This document shows, in pieces, positions 8,878 through 16,943 of a DNA stretch of 64,000 nt. This stretch comes from Candidatus Accumulibacter affinis (GTDB taxonomy: Bacteria; Pseudomonadota; Gammaproteobacteria; Burkholderiales; Rhodocyclaceae): assembly GCA_016713625.1 (NCBI GenBank), contig JADJOT010000007.1:1-64000 (forward strand), written 5' to 3'. Numbering within the stretch: position 1 is the first letter of the stretch; every line of letters begins with the position of its first letter. The translations under genes were made by a program, and so were the position numbers. The notes under the pieces are model-generated. The model searched no databases. It saw only the letters and a list, made by a program, of their open reading frames with translations, and was not told the origin of the DNA.

Positions 8878-9654
8878 ATGGTGCCGGGCCTCGACTTCTC
8901 GGTGCTGCTCGCCCTGGCTGTAGCCGCCCTTTTTGCCGGCTTTATCGATGCGGTGGTCGGCGGCGGTGGTCTGATCCAGATCCCTGCGCTGTTCAATGCG
9001 CTGCCAAGCGAACTCCCGGCGACGATTTTCGGTACCAACAAGTTTTCGAGCGTTTTTGGCACCGGCAACGCGGCCTGGCGTTACGCGCGTCGCGTCGAAA
9101 TGCCTTGGCGAACGACGCTGCCGGCGGCTCTGGCGGCCTTTGTCTGCTCGTATCTGGGCGCAATGGCCGTCGCCTGGATGCCACCCGCGCTGCTGCGCCC
9201 GTTGATCCTGCTGCTGCTCATCGGCGCCGCCGCCTACACGTTCATGCGCAGCGACTTCGGGGCGATTCATCAGCCCCTGCACAAGGGCAGGCGGGAGTTT
9301 GCGTATGCGCTGTTGTTGGGAGGCGCGATCGGCTTCTACGACGGCTTCTTCGGACCCGGAACGGGCAGTTTCCTGATCTTCCTGTTCATTCGTTTTTTTG
9401 GTTTTGACTTTCTGCATGCCTCGGCGGCATCAAAAGTTGTCAATGTGGCCACCAACCTGGCTGCGCTTGGCTTCTTTGTCCCACATGGTCACCTTCTGCC
9501 ACTGCTTGCGGTGCTGATGGCCGGCTGCAACGTCCTTGGTTCCTTCTTCGGCACACATCTGGCTCTGCGGCATGGCAGTGGTTTCGTCAGGACGGCTTTC
9601 TTATGCGTGGTTGGCGCCTTTATTCTCAAATTTGCCTACGATACCTTCGCTTAG
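8878..9654 (+). CDS. TSUP (TauE/SafE) family membrane transporter
   Basis: 258 aa, with about eight hydrophobic segments and the duplicated glycine motifs GFIDAVVGGGGLIQIPAL (near 20-38) and GGAIGFYDGFFGPGTGSFL (near 142-160), which define the TSUP/UPF0721 family. Members move sulfite, sulfoacetate or other organic anions across the inner membrane; the substrate here is unknown. It follows the tam-like gene with a 3-base gap and probably shares its transcript. Confidence 0.9.
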   Translation: MVPGLDFSVLLALAVAALFAGFIDAVVGGGGLIQIPALFNALPSELPATIFGTNKFSSVFGTGNAAWRYARRVEMPWRTTLPAALAAFVCSYLGAMAVAWMPPALLRPLILLLLIGAAAYTFMRSDFGAIHQPLHKGRREFAYALLLGGAIGFYDGFFGPGTGSFLIFLFIRFFGFDFLHASAASKVVNVATNLAALGFFVPHGHLLPLLAVLMAGCNVLGSFFGTHLALRHGSGFVRTAFLCVVGAFILKFAYDTFA

Positions 9655-9660
9655 AGTTGT

Positions 9661-9933
9661 CTAGCGGTGCGGCGGCTCGCCACCCTGGCGCTGCATGAGG
9701 CGGTCGAAAGCGTCAAAATCCGCCCGCTTCCGGCGCACATCGCGCACCGCCTGTGCAACATCCACAGAACCGCCTGTTGTCTCCTGATGCGCTTCTTCAA
9801 TGATCGAGGCCATCGCAAAGGGCACAGGCGCGCCGCTCGTCTCGCCCTCAACCAAAGCCTGACGCAACGCGCTCGCTTTCTGTTCGGGCTCCTCAGATAG
9901 GCGCGGCGGATCGGTGCTTTGAGAATTTTTCAT
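9661..9933 (-). CDS. Small hypothetical protein, possibly ParD-like antitoxin
   Basis: 90 aa. The second ATG (9933) has GGAGG eight bases upstream, so I chose it over ATGs at 9939 and 9969. The segment ALRQALVEGETSGAPVPF resembles the C-terminal half of ParD-type antitoxins, but no full ribbon-helix-helix is evident. It is the last gene of the phd-PIN unit and 32 bases from the PIN stop. It may be a third component or an unrelated small gene. Confidence 0.5.
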   Translation of the reverse strand: MKNSQSTDPPRLSEEPEQKASALRQALVEGETSGAPVPFAMASIIEEAHQETTGGSVDVAQAVRDVRRKRADFDAFDRLMQRQGGEPPHR

Positions 9934-9965
9934 CGTCATATCCTCCGTAGGAAATCTCCCAGGTG

Positions 9966-10379
9966 TCAAACGCCAAGCAGCACGACGCCAAGCGCGCCAG
10001 CGGCGGCGCGCAACTCTTGATCGAGCGTCGCCAACGGAACCCCGAGCCGTTGCGCTAGTTCAAGATAGGCGGCGTCATAGAGCGTGAGATGACAGCGCTC
10101 GGCAAGGCGCAGCGTGGATGACCACGCAAAATCATCCGTGTCCGGGTCGGTGGTAATGTTGAGCAAGGCAAGGTCAACCAGCGCCGCGTCGCGGAATGCC
10201 GCATCAATCCGCCCGCGCCGCACCGCCATTTGCAGGCTGTTGGCGACATCCAAGCGCCAGAGCGCCGGAACATAGGCATGGTCGGCAACCACATAGTCCA
10301 AGACCTGCTGAATCGGCGGCGTCAGTTCATCCGCGTACACTCAGGCGAGCGTCGCCGAGCTGTCGACGACGATAGTCAT
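9966..10379 (-). pseudogene. PIN-domain toxin (VapC-like) with internal stop
   Basis: The natural start, ATG 10379, overlaps the Phd stop (ATGA) and reads MTIVVDSSATLA, then TGA at 10341-10343, then VYADELTPP through a full PIN domain (TLYDAAYLELAQRLGVPLAT near the C-terminus). A tryptophan is expected at the stop, so TGG to TGA is the likely change. Restart at GTG 10340 would drop the first catalytic aspartate (D6), so the product should be inactive. PIN toxins are Mg-dependent ribonucleases. The cognate antitoxin gene is intact. Confidence 0.85.
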
Positions 10380-10624
10380 GGGCGACCCTCGTCGCGATAC
10401 GCCTTCCACTCCGCCCAGTCGAAGCCGCCAGACACCTTCACGGCGCGTTCACGAATGCGCTGCGCGGCAAGTGCGGCCTTGGCGCGGTCGAAACCGGGTT
10501 CGGCGGGCACAAGCCGCGCCACGGCCTTGCCGCGCCGGGTGATGAGGACTTCCTCGCCGCTCTCGACCCAATCGAGCAAGGTGCCGAGTTTGTTCTTGGC
10601 CTCGAAGGCTCCGACCTCGCGCAT
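10376..10624 (-). CDS. Phd/YefM family antitoxin
   Basis: 82 aa. The N-terminal half (REVGAFEAKNKLGTLLDWVE, then VLITRRGKAVARLVP) is the Phd/YefM DNA-binding fold; the C-terminal tail would wrap the toxin. The start ATG at 10624 has GGGAGAAA upstream. It neutralises the PIN toxin and normally represses its own promoter; a perfect 20-bp palindrome lies 20 bases upstream of the start. Confidence 0.9.
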   Translation of the reverse strand: MREVGAFEAKNKLGTLLDWVESGEEVLITRRGKAVARLVPAEPGFDRAKAALAAQRIRERAVKVSGGFDWAEWKAYRDEGRP

Positions 10625-10644
10625 GATGTTTCTCCCATATAAAC

Positions 10645-10664
10645 AGCTAGACAACCATCTAGCT
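10645..10664. promoter_or_regulatory. Palindromic operator candidate upstream of phd
   Basis: AGCTAGACAACCATCTAGCT has two perfect 7-bp arms around a 6-bp spacer and sits 20-40 bases upstream of the Phd start, where such antitoxins bind to autoregulate. Function is inferred from position. Confidence 0.5.
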
Positions 10665-10715
10665 TATAGCACGGAAGCCTTGGGCGATCAAGGATGAAGA
10701 CTGGTGGCAAAACAC

Positions 10716-10739
10716 TCTTGATAAAATAGGTTATCAAGA
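10716..10739. repeat. Perfect inverted repeat, 9-bp arms
   Basis: TCTTGATAA and TTATCAAGA flank a 6-base spacer, about 90 bases upstream of the Phd start. It could be a second operator or a transcript-end hairpin; there is no T-tract on either side. Confidence 0.4.
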
Positions 10740-11224
10740 GTAACGGGGCGGGCCACGGACAGCGGGTGAGAAGCTACGGTGGGGGGATCGCAGAACCCTC
10801 TCGCCTGAAACGCAGAACTGTTACGCTCCACCTATTCTGCCAGCGACTGCTCGCCCAGCGCGGCCATGGCTGCCACATCGACAAACGTTAATGGTTGGCA
10901 CACAGGGCGCCGACGGCAAACCGAAGTATTGACGTGCTTACCGGCGCATGCTCAAAATGGAACCTCCGAGCATGCCACAAGCGGCACGCCCAGCTTCTGC
11001 GCTTTGACCACTTCAACCAGGAGTTCCATTGATGCTGTCGTACGTAGATCCACAGTTTGCCTCTCCCGGTGTTCGTGGCTTGGGGGGGGGGGGGGGCGGG
11101 CGGCGGCGCGGGGGGCGGGGCCCGCGGGTCGGGTGGCGTCGGGGGGTTGTCGGGTCGTCGGCTTCACTGGGTACGGGGCCGGCGGCGGGCGGGGCGCCGG
11201 GTGCGCAGCGATCCCAGCGATCCG
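10740..11224. other. Gene-poor stretch with an abnormal G-rich tract (about 11083-11220)
   Basis: The left part has no open frame I can name. From about 11083 the + strand turns into runs of G, including an unbroken run of about 14, with almost no A or T until about 11165. The composition differs sharply from both flanks and leads into the truncated glutathione transferase remnant. A poly-G base-calling or assembly artefact is as likely as a real low-complexity sequence. Confidence 0.5.
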
Positions 11225-11396
11225 CGGGCGATCAACGGAAGTCGTTTTCTATGGCCCGACTTCGCGGCCATTATCCGTGGACGGCGTGCGCGCAGCCGCG
11301 AAGCTGTTTGCCGGCGCCGCGGACCTGCTGGCGCATGGCGGCGACAACCTCTGCGGCGACCAGTGGTGCATCGCTGACGTGGATCTGGCCCTCTGA
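11225..11396 (+). pseudogene. Glutathione S-transferase remnant (YfcF-like C-terminal segment)
   Basis: The frame reads STEVVFYGPTSRPLSV, then AAKLFAGAADLLAHGGDNL and WCIADVDLAL followed by a stop at 11394. This corresponds to the alpha-helical domain of YfcF-type glutathione transferases, whose WCIADTDLAL motif is usually followed by about 40 more residues. A VRSD segment in a different frame just upstream may be the preceding helix. Both ends are lost, so no active enzyme is made. Confidence 0.6.
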
Positions 11397-11417
11397 TCAA
11401 TTTCCCGGGAGACCCCA

Positions 11418-11819
11418 TTGCATCCCCCCATCGTTTCTGCGTATGCCGCATTGCTGGCGCTACTCTTCATGGCGCTCAGCATCCGCACCTTGCGCCTTCG
11501 CCGACAGTTGCGCATCGCCATTGGTGATGCCGGTAACCCGGCAATGCTGCGCGCGATGCGCGTACATTCGAACTTTGCCGAGTACGTTCCGCTGAGTCTC
11601 CTGCTCGTGTATTTTGTCGAGGTGCAGGGTGCGCAAGCGACACTGGTACACGGTCTTTGCCTGTGCCTGCTGATCGGCCGGCTGGCGCACGCTTTCGGCG
11701 TCAGCCAGCCGGACGAGAATTTCAGCTTCCGCGTCACGGGAATGGCACTGACCTTTACGGTGCTTTTCTTTTCCTCCGCCTGGCTCCTGATCGCTTTTTT
11801 CCACGCTGGTCTCGCCTGA
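11418..11819 (+). CDS. MAPEG family membrane protein
   Basis: 133 aa with four hydrophobic helices. RAMRVHSNFAEYVPLSLLL is the conserved MAPEG segment (membrane-associated eicosanoid/glutathione metabolism, YecN-like). The start is TTG at 11418, with GGGAG seven bases upstream. Bacterial members are inner-membrane trimers, some with glutathione transferase activity; the adjacent remnant of a soluble glutathione transferase is suggestive only. Confidence 0.85.
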   Translation: MHPPIVSAYAALLALLFMALSIRTLRLRRQLRIAIGDAGNPAMLRAMRVHSNFAEYVPLSLLLVYFVEVQGAQATLVHGLCLCLLIGRLAHAFGVSQPDENFSFRVTGMALTFTVLFFSSAWLLIAFFHAGLA

Positions 11820-11925
11820 TCCGTCGTTTTCTGTCGATACCGGATGAAACTGGCAGCAGATCCGCCGGTTACTGGCTGGCTGGGCGGTTTGTCTGGTGAG
11901 TGAGTCCGCCTGAAGGAAATACCGA

Positions 11926-12390
11926 ATGCACAAGGAACTGCTTCTCCTGATCCTGCTCGCGCTTGCTGCCGCCTCCTGGGGCGCCTCGTTCTACAAGTGG
12001 GTGGACGAAAAAGGCGTCACCCATTTCTCGGAATTGCCACCTCCTGGAGGGAGAGCACAGGAAGTTCAGAAGCAGGTCAACTCACCGGCAACTTCCGACG
12101 CCGGCACGACGCCGGCGACCAAGAACTGGCAGGAAAAGGAAACGGAGTTTCGCAGGCGCCAGATCGACCGTGCAGAGGCGGCCAGGAAGCAGGAGGAGAA
12201 GGAGTCTGCTGCGAAGCACTTCCAGGATCGATGTATGGTGGCCAGAAGAAGCCTGCGGGATATCGAGAATGCTTCGGCTGTGAGCACCACAAACGATAAG
12301 GGTGAGCGCGTCTATCTGGACGACCAGGCTCGGGCTGCCGAAATCCAGCGGCGGAAAAAGGAGATCGAAGCCAATTGCGACGGCAGGTAA
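11926..12390 (+). CDS. DUF4124 domain protein with signal peptide
   Basis: 154 aa. Residues 1-20 form a signal peptide (KELLLLILLALAAASWG). FYKWVDEKGVTHFSELPP is the DUF4124 motif, common in betaproteobacterial periplasmic proteins of unknown role. The rest is a charged, Gln/Glu/Arg-rich helical region (about 65-120) that could form a coiled coil. The start at 11926 has GAAGGAAA upstream. Confidence 0.85.
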   Translation: MHKELLLLILLALAAASWGASFYKWVDEKGVTHFSELPPPGGRAQEVQKQVNSPATSDAGTTPATKNWQEKETEFRRRQIDRAEAARKQEEKESAAKHFQDRCMVARRSLRDIENASAVSTTNDKGERVYLDDQARAAEIQRRKKEIEANCDGR

Positions 12391-12472
12391 TGGCGGGCCG
12401 GACGACTTCTAACATGCGCTGACCGAGTCTTGCCGCGATGGTCGGCGGCCTTGGTAACCCAGAGGAGCAGCC

Positions 12473-12640
12473 ATGAAACAGGTGGCTTGCTGGAACGACG
12501 GAAAGCAAGAAGCCCAAGCTTGCGCTTGCTATTCCGATTTTTTTGGTGGCGTGCAGTTTACAACCGAACTACTCGCTATTGGAACCAAAGAGCAACGCTG
12601 CGGGTTTCTGATAGATGTCGTCAAGTTTCCCGCTGAATGA
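12473..12640 (+). CDS. Small Cys-containing hypothetical protein (55 aa)
   Basis: ATG 12473 follows a very good ribosome site (AGAGGAGCAGCC). The 55 residues include four cysteines (VACWNDG, QACACYS, QRCGF). No family is recognised. Its end overlaps the 3' end of the convergent NERD-helicase gene by 20 bases. It may be a metal-binding small protein or a relic. Confidence 0.4.
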   Translation: MKQVACWNDGKQEAQACACYSDFFGGVQFTTELLAIGTKEQRCGFLIDVVKFPAE

Positions 12641-14204
12641 GCGAAAGGACTGATCTGGCACGACTCATAGCTACATAATGCATTGCGAGATACTGGCTGC
12701 CTTTCGTCGGAGGTGGAAGATCGGTGACGATGATGGCTTCATTTTCGAGTCCTTTGAAATTCGCGATCTCAGCAAAACTGGTTTTTGCGCTGGGGAAATT
12801 CCTCAGCGAATATTCGTCAAGCGTCACGATCTCATGCCTGATTTTTTCTGGCAGCAAGGCAACGCAGGAATCTCCGACAGGATAAGGTGACAAAATCGTA
12901 ACATCGCCTGGTGATAGGCCTCCATGGTCGATGAGTTCAACGAGTTCAATCGCCAGAAGCTTTGCGGATTCCTCTTTTGACGCACTGATCATCTCCCGAA
13001 TTTTCGGCCCAGCTCCTGCCCCCCTCGTTCCCATATCTGCGCCAAGTGACTTCTGCACTTTATCCAAGATAATGTGAGTGTTTCGACAGTTGGTACGCAA
13101 CGGCACTTGCACGGGCTGTATCGATGCCAGGTAATCCATAGCTTCCTGATCGAACTTTCCAAATAAGCCTGATTGATTGTTGATGTCATGGAATATGCAC
13201 CATCGACCGTCGCTCAAGCCTCCGTTTAATACAGAATCCAGGCAGTCAAGGCTAGCCATATCGAATATATCCTGGCCTTCATCAACGATCACTGCATCGA
13301 ATCTATCTAACCCTTGGCGTCGGCACGCATTTCGAACTGCACTCACCAGCGAAACCGTTAATTTTGGAATGGAGAACCTTGCGTCCAGATAGTTCTTCAA
13401 CCATGGAGAACGGCATACCAGTGCAACATTCATGTTTTCCGCTGTCCAGCGGCGAGCTAATTCCAGCGCCAGAAATGTCTTGCCGGTTCCAGCCCCACCC
13501 GAACAAAGGACCCGGGGGTTGGCCGCGACGACATCCACCATGGCCATCTGATCTTCCGTCAATGTGGCAATGCGTTCCTCCGCACCAAGCGCCTGTGCAT
13601 GTATCGGAGTGGCTGCCTCGAACTCTGGTCGTAAGTAATGGCGCAATTCTTTGAGTGCGGGGGCAGTTGGATGCCGATGACCACCATCCTTACCTCTCCA
13701 ATACTGGAACAATTTCTCTAACCAGCGATCGATATCTTTGTAGCCCCGTGCATCAGCCACGGTTTTGGCATCCCACTCCGCGCCTAACACGGGCCACTCG
13801 CAATCCGGGAAAATGACGCCATAGCCGATCGAAAACTGTGCCACCACCCGGTCAGGGAGATTAGCGCGCAAATTGGCCATCAGTCCGTGGAGGGCTGATT
13901 CGGCCTGCTTGAATGGTCCTTCATTGGACTCGGTAACATCGCCATACCGGTTGGTGTACTGCCAAATACCGTTATGGCAGCCGACTCTGCCACCCTTCAC
14001 CTCAAGAGCAAATATCCCATGGGGGCAGCAGATCAGAAAGTCTATCTCTCCGAAGCGTTTGTGGGCATGACGTGTCAGATTGAGAGAGTGATATGCCGTG
14101 AAAACGCCATCTTGCTCACTAGCAAAGGCTGCACACAGTCGGTCGAAAACACGCTTCTCTGCTTGGCTGTGCGTGCCATGCGGCGTGTCGGGAATCATGC
14201 GCAT
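12621..14204 (-). CDS. NERD nuclease domain fused to SF1 (UvrD-like) helicase
   Basis: 527 aa, last gene of the six-gene operon. Residues about 10-140 form a NERD domain, with GEIDFLICCPHGIFALEVKG carrying the acidic and E-x-K residues of the PD-(D/E)XK fold. The helicase part has Walker A CSGGAGTGKTFLAL near 235, Walker B DAVIVDEGQDIF near 305 and the SF1 motif VI HYVAMSRARSVL near the C-terminus. Such fusions are predicted DNA unwinding-and-cutting enzymes. It begins 7 bases after the preceding stop. A role in defence is inferred from the DrmA/DrmB neighbours. Confidence 0.85.
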   Translation of the reverse strand: MRMIPDTPHGTHSQAEKRVFDRLCAAFASEQDGVFTAYHSLNLTRHAHKRFGEIDFLICCPHGIFALEVKGGRVGCHNGIWQYTNRYGDVTESNEGPFKQAESALHGLMANLRANLPDRVVAQFSIGYGVIFPDCEWPVLGAEWDAKTVADARGYKDIDRWLEKLFQYWRGKDGGHRHPTAPALKELRHYLRPEFEAATPIHAQALGAEERIATLTEDQMAMVDVVAANPRVLCSGGAGTGKTFLALELARRWTAENMNVALVCRSPWLKNYLDARFSIPKLTVSLVSAVRNACRRQGLDRFDAVIVDEGQDIFDMASLDCLDSVLNGGLSDGRWCIFHDINNQSGLFGKFDQEAMDYLASIQPVQVPLRTNCRNTHIILDKVQKSLGADMGTRGAGAGPKIREMISASKEESAKLLAIELVELIDHGGLSPGDVTILSPYPVGDSCVALLPEKIRHEIVTLDEYSLRNFPSAKTSFAEIANFKGLENEAIIVTDLPPPTKGSQYLAMHYVAMSRARSVLSLIQRET

Positions 14205-14211
14205 GGTGCGT

Positions 14212-15768
14212 TCACGCCTTCAGCAGATCACGAACCTTGCGATCCTGCTTGTCGGATATGGATGCGCTCGCCAGCGCACCAAAAAATCTCTCGCGATCTA
14301 CCTCGGTTTCCACGGCTTTGGCCTCACCTGCAACGATGATGTGCATTCCACCGCCATCGACAACCAGCCGATAGTCACCCTTACCCAGGCTAACACGGGT
14401 CTGAATACAGCCCCATTTGCATTCCCGCGCCAGAGCTAACGCAGCATCTTTCTGGGCGGTGCTCCAGCCTTTGGGACCAAGCAAAAACAACTCTCGCAAT
14501 GGCAATGGTCTGGATGGTGGCGACCCAAGGTTAAGGCCGGTATCGCCCATGCGATGAGCCATTGCTGCCATACGGTGCAAAATGGCAGCCTGAGAACTGG
14601 GGAAGTTGCGCAATTGCAGCGGTAGCCCCAGCCAACCATCCCTGGCAGCAAACAGGATAGCGGCGGCGATGATGTCCGATTCTGTCAGCAGAGGATGTTT
14701 GAACGACAGTAGGTCGGCGCATTTTTCACGCAGAAAGAACAACGTCAGGACACGGGAGAATGACTTCGGATGGCGTTCGAAAATCTCAGTGATCGTGCTG
14801 TCGGTAAAGCTTGCAATGGTGCGCAGATCATTGACTAATTTCACAAGTGCAAGCTTCATCCGTTCGTCCATGCCTTCGCCGGCCGATCCCAGATAGTCGA
14901 GCACCACGTCTAGCGGCGTGAATGGAGCATCGGAGAACCGACATGCCGCAACCTTCATGACTGCGCCCCAAAATAACCTATTCGAAATATCGCCAGTATC
15001 GATTGTCTGACCCGACTGCATCCACATCCCTAGCGACGAAATCAGTGGATCGGGAATTGATTGCGCGACCTCTGTCTTTGCATCGAAAGCCAGCCGACAC
15101 GCTTGCATACCAATTTCGCCAATATTTCCCAGATGCAACAAAAGCGCCATGATCCCGCCAGCCGCGAAGGGCGCATCAAGGACAATCCCTTTTAATGGAA
15201 TATCAATGCCGGATGGTGGCCAGTGCCATCCCGTGGCTTTAGAGAAAGCAGATGCGCTGACCTCCCGCTTGAAATCCAGCAAGGGCACGTTCCCGAAATC
15301 CCGCGCATCGGCTTCGCATGTGGTTTTGTTGTCGCTCGACTGGAAAGCGATGGAAGTCACCCAAGTAACAGGCAGCGGAGCCGGAATAAGCAAAATCTGT
15401 TCACTGCCATCCAGCCCATCGGGAAAACTGACTTCCTTCGCCCGCCCCTCCGAGTCGATGGTCATCACCTTGCCATGCAAGGATGCTAAATTCATGGTGA
15501 CGATGCAGGGTATGAGGTGATTACGTTCAAAGACGGAATGGGCAATGGCAGCCTTGGGGACATCATTCGCAAAAAGTGGAATCCAGCCGGGATAAACTGC
15601 CAGCGTGTCCTGGTAATACTTTTTACCAAACCCCATGGGCGGCATGACCAGACCAGCGGCTAGCATGTACAGAAGATTCAGATGGTTGCTCACTAACAAC
15701 CAGCGTGTCGCCGCCTTGGTTGGGGGTGCAGGGTTCGCTGTGCCAAACAGATCTGTGTTGGGTTCCAT
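14212..15768 (-). CDS. Unrecognised 518-aa protein of the drmAB-like operon
   Basis: The ATG at 15768 overlaps the upstream helicase stop as TAATG, so it is cotranslated. I recognise no family. Visible features: an N-terminal stretch (LVSNHLNLLYMLAAGLVMPP, about 25-45) with the spacing of an L-x-x-I-L-x-x-G-L segment; a mostly alpha-helical middle (240-420); and a C-terminal segment (KWGCIQTRVSLGKGDYRLVV) followed by charged helices. There is no Walker motif, zinc cluster or transmembrane helix. The N-terminal pattern is loosely like ADP-ribosyltransferase-fold proteins, which is a guess. It is the least explained component and may provide specificity or an effector activity. Confidence 0.75.
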   Translation of the reverse strand: MEPNTDLFGTANPAPPTKAATRWLLVSNHLNLLYMLAAGLVMPPMGFGKKYYQDTLAVYPGWIPLFANDVPKAAIAHSVFERNHLIPCIVTMNLASLHGKVMTIDSEGRAKEVSFPDGLDGSEQILLIPAPLPVTWVTSIAFQSSDNKTTCEADARDFGNVPLLDFKREVSASAFSKATGWHWPPSGIDIPLKGIVLDAPFAAGGIMALLLHLGNIGEIGMQACRLAFDAKTEVAQSIPDPLISSLGMWMQSGQTIDTGDISNRLFWGAVMKVAACRFSDAPFTPLDVVLDYLGSAGEGMDERMKLALVKLVNDLRTIASFTDSTITEIFERHPKSFSRVLTLFFLREKCADLLSFKHPLLTESDIIAAAILFAARDGWLGLPLQLRNFPSSQAAILHRMAAMAHRMGDTGLNLGSPPSRPLPLRELFLLGPKGWSTAQKDAALALARECKWGCIQTRVSLGKGDYRLVVDGGGMHIIVAGEAKAVETEVDRERFFGALASASISDKQDRKVRDLLKA

Positions 15769-16934
15769 TACTTGCGCTCCAGAATTTCTGTGTCTTGCGG
15801 GAGGATGGCATCGACAGGACAATGCTTGCCGGCCTCTTTCAGCATAATGACCCGCTCTTTGGCGCGGGCGATCATGACGTAGAAAAGGCGTTTTGTTTGA
15901 TCCTGATTTTGGGTATTGCAAAAATGCTGATTGATATCCGCCAGAAATACCGTATCGAATTCGAGCCCTTTGCATGACTGGGCATTGATCACCATGATCC
16001 CACCTTCGTTGAAGGGTATATCTGGGCTTGAACCAGCCAAATAAGTCTGGGCGGCAAGGGGCGCATTATCGAACTTAACGGTGACCTTAGCCTTCATTAG
16101 CGCGTCGAAGTAGCGCTCACGAGCTTTGTTATTCGGCGCGATCAAACCAATGAGCTTCTCTGGCGCCATATCAGCGTTTTTTAAAATACGCTCAATCAGA
16201 TTCTGGAAATCGCTCTGCTCATATGTATAGAGTATTGGGCGGATGGCGGACGGTCTATTCGGAAGTGCTGGCGGGGGGCTGGCGGGGTCGCCTGTATAGA
16301 ATTCACGCGCCAAGCGAGCTATGGGGTGGGAATTTCTGTAGTTATCTTGTAGTTCAATGACATCATTGGGTGCAATGCCCAGACCATTCTGGATTTCCTG
16401 CCTTGTACTGTTCTGGCCAGGGACAATTTGTTGGTTCTGGTCGGCAACCGCATAGACGTTTTCAAACCCCAGATTGAAAAGTGCCTGATAGAACTCAGGC
16501 GGCATGTCCTGCCCCTCGTCGATGATCAGAAACGGATGTTTTGCACCCCCAAGAAGGGGTAAAGCAGCGATGATTTCAGATGTACGAACCCAGTCAATCT
16601 CTTGCCAACCGTTTCCATTTGGGGGGAGCTTAGGCACGGCCTCTCCCGATGCTGCTTTGAAAATACTTGCGAACCAACTTTGCCACTGTTGGCTGCACAA
16701 CTCCATTCCAAACAACTGTCGACTCGCTTGGTTCAACAGCTTGTTATAAACGAGGAAAATATAGTCATCCTTGTCCTGCTGATGCCGCCTTGAGCGCAGC
16801 AGGGCGAGTACCGATTTCCCCGTACCGGGGCCGCCGATAATGAGGTGTTGCCCCCGTTTTGGCAGAGCACGAGCATCCTCCTGCTCCTTGCTGAGGTCTT
16901 GGATGCCTGGCAGATTGAATTCGCGCTTTGCCAT
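15768..16934 (-). CDS. SF1 (UvrD/Rep-like) helicase
   Basis: 388 aa. Walker A IIGGPGTGKSVLAL near 35-48, Walker B FLIIDEGQDMPPEF near 140, DNYRNSHPIARLA near 205, motif V INAQSCKGLEFDTVFL near 320 and motif VI RLFYVMIARAKERVIML near 350. It is short for UvrD and lacks 1B/2B insertions, like the compact SF1 ATPases of defence islands. Start ATG 16934 has AAGG upstream; the DrmB-like stop is 9 bases before. It probably works with the DrmA/DrmB pair on phage DNA, as an inference. Confidence 0.85.
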   Translation of the reverse strand: MAKREFNLPGIQDLSKEQEDARALPKRGQHLIIGGPGTGKSVLALLRSRRHQQDKDDYIFLVYNKLLNQASRQLFGMELCSQQWQSWFASIFKAASGEAVPKLPPNGNGWQEIDWVRTSEIIAALPLLGGAKHPFLIIDEGQDMPPEFYQALFNLGFENVYAVADQNQQIVPGQNSTRQEIQNGLGIAPNDVIELQDNYRNSHPIARLAREFYTGDPASPPPALPNRPSAIRPILYTYEQSDFQNLIERILKNADMAPEKLIGLIAPNNKARERYFDALMKAKVTVKFDNAPLAAQTYLAGSSPDIPFNEGGIMVINAQSCKGLEFDTVFLADINQHFCNTQNQDQTKRLFYVMIARAKERVIMLKEAGKHCPVDAILPQDTEILERK

Positions 16935-16943
16935 GCCCAAGCC

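Noticed and set aside
8521..9417. 298-codon minus-strand frame opposite tam and the TSUP transporter
   Set aside because: Crosses two genes with strong family motifs; Gln/Arg-rich shadow translation.
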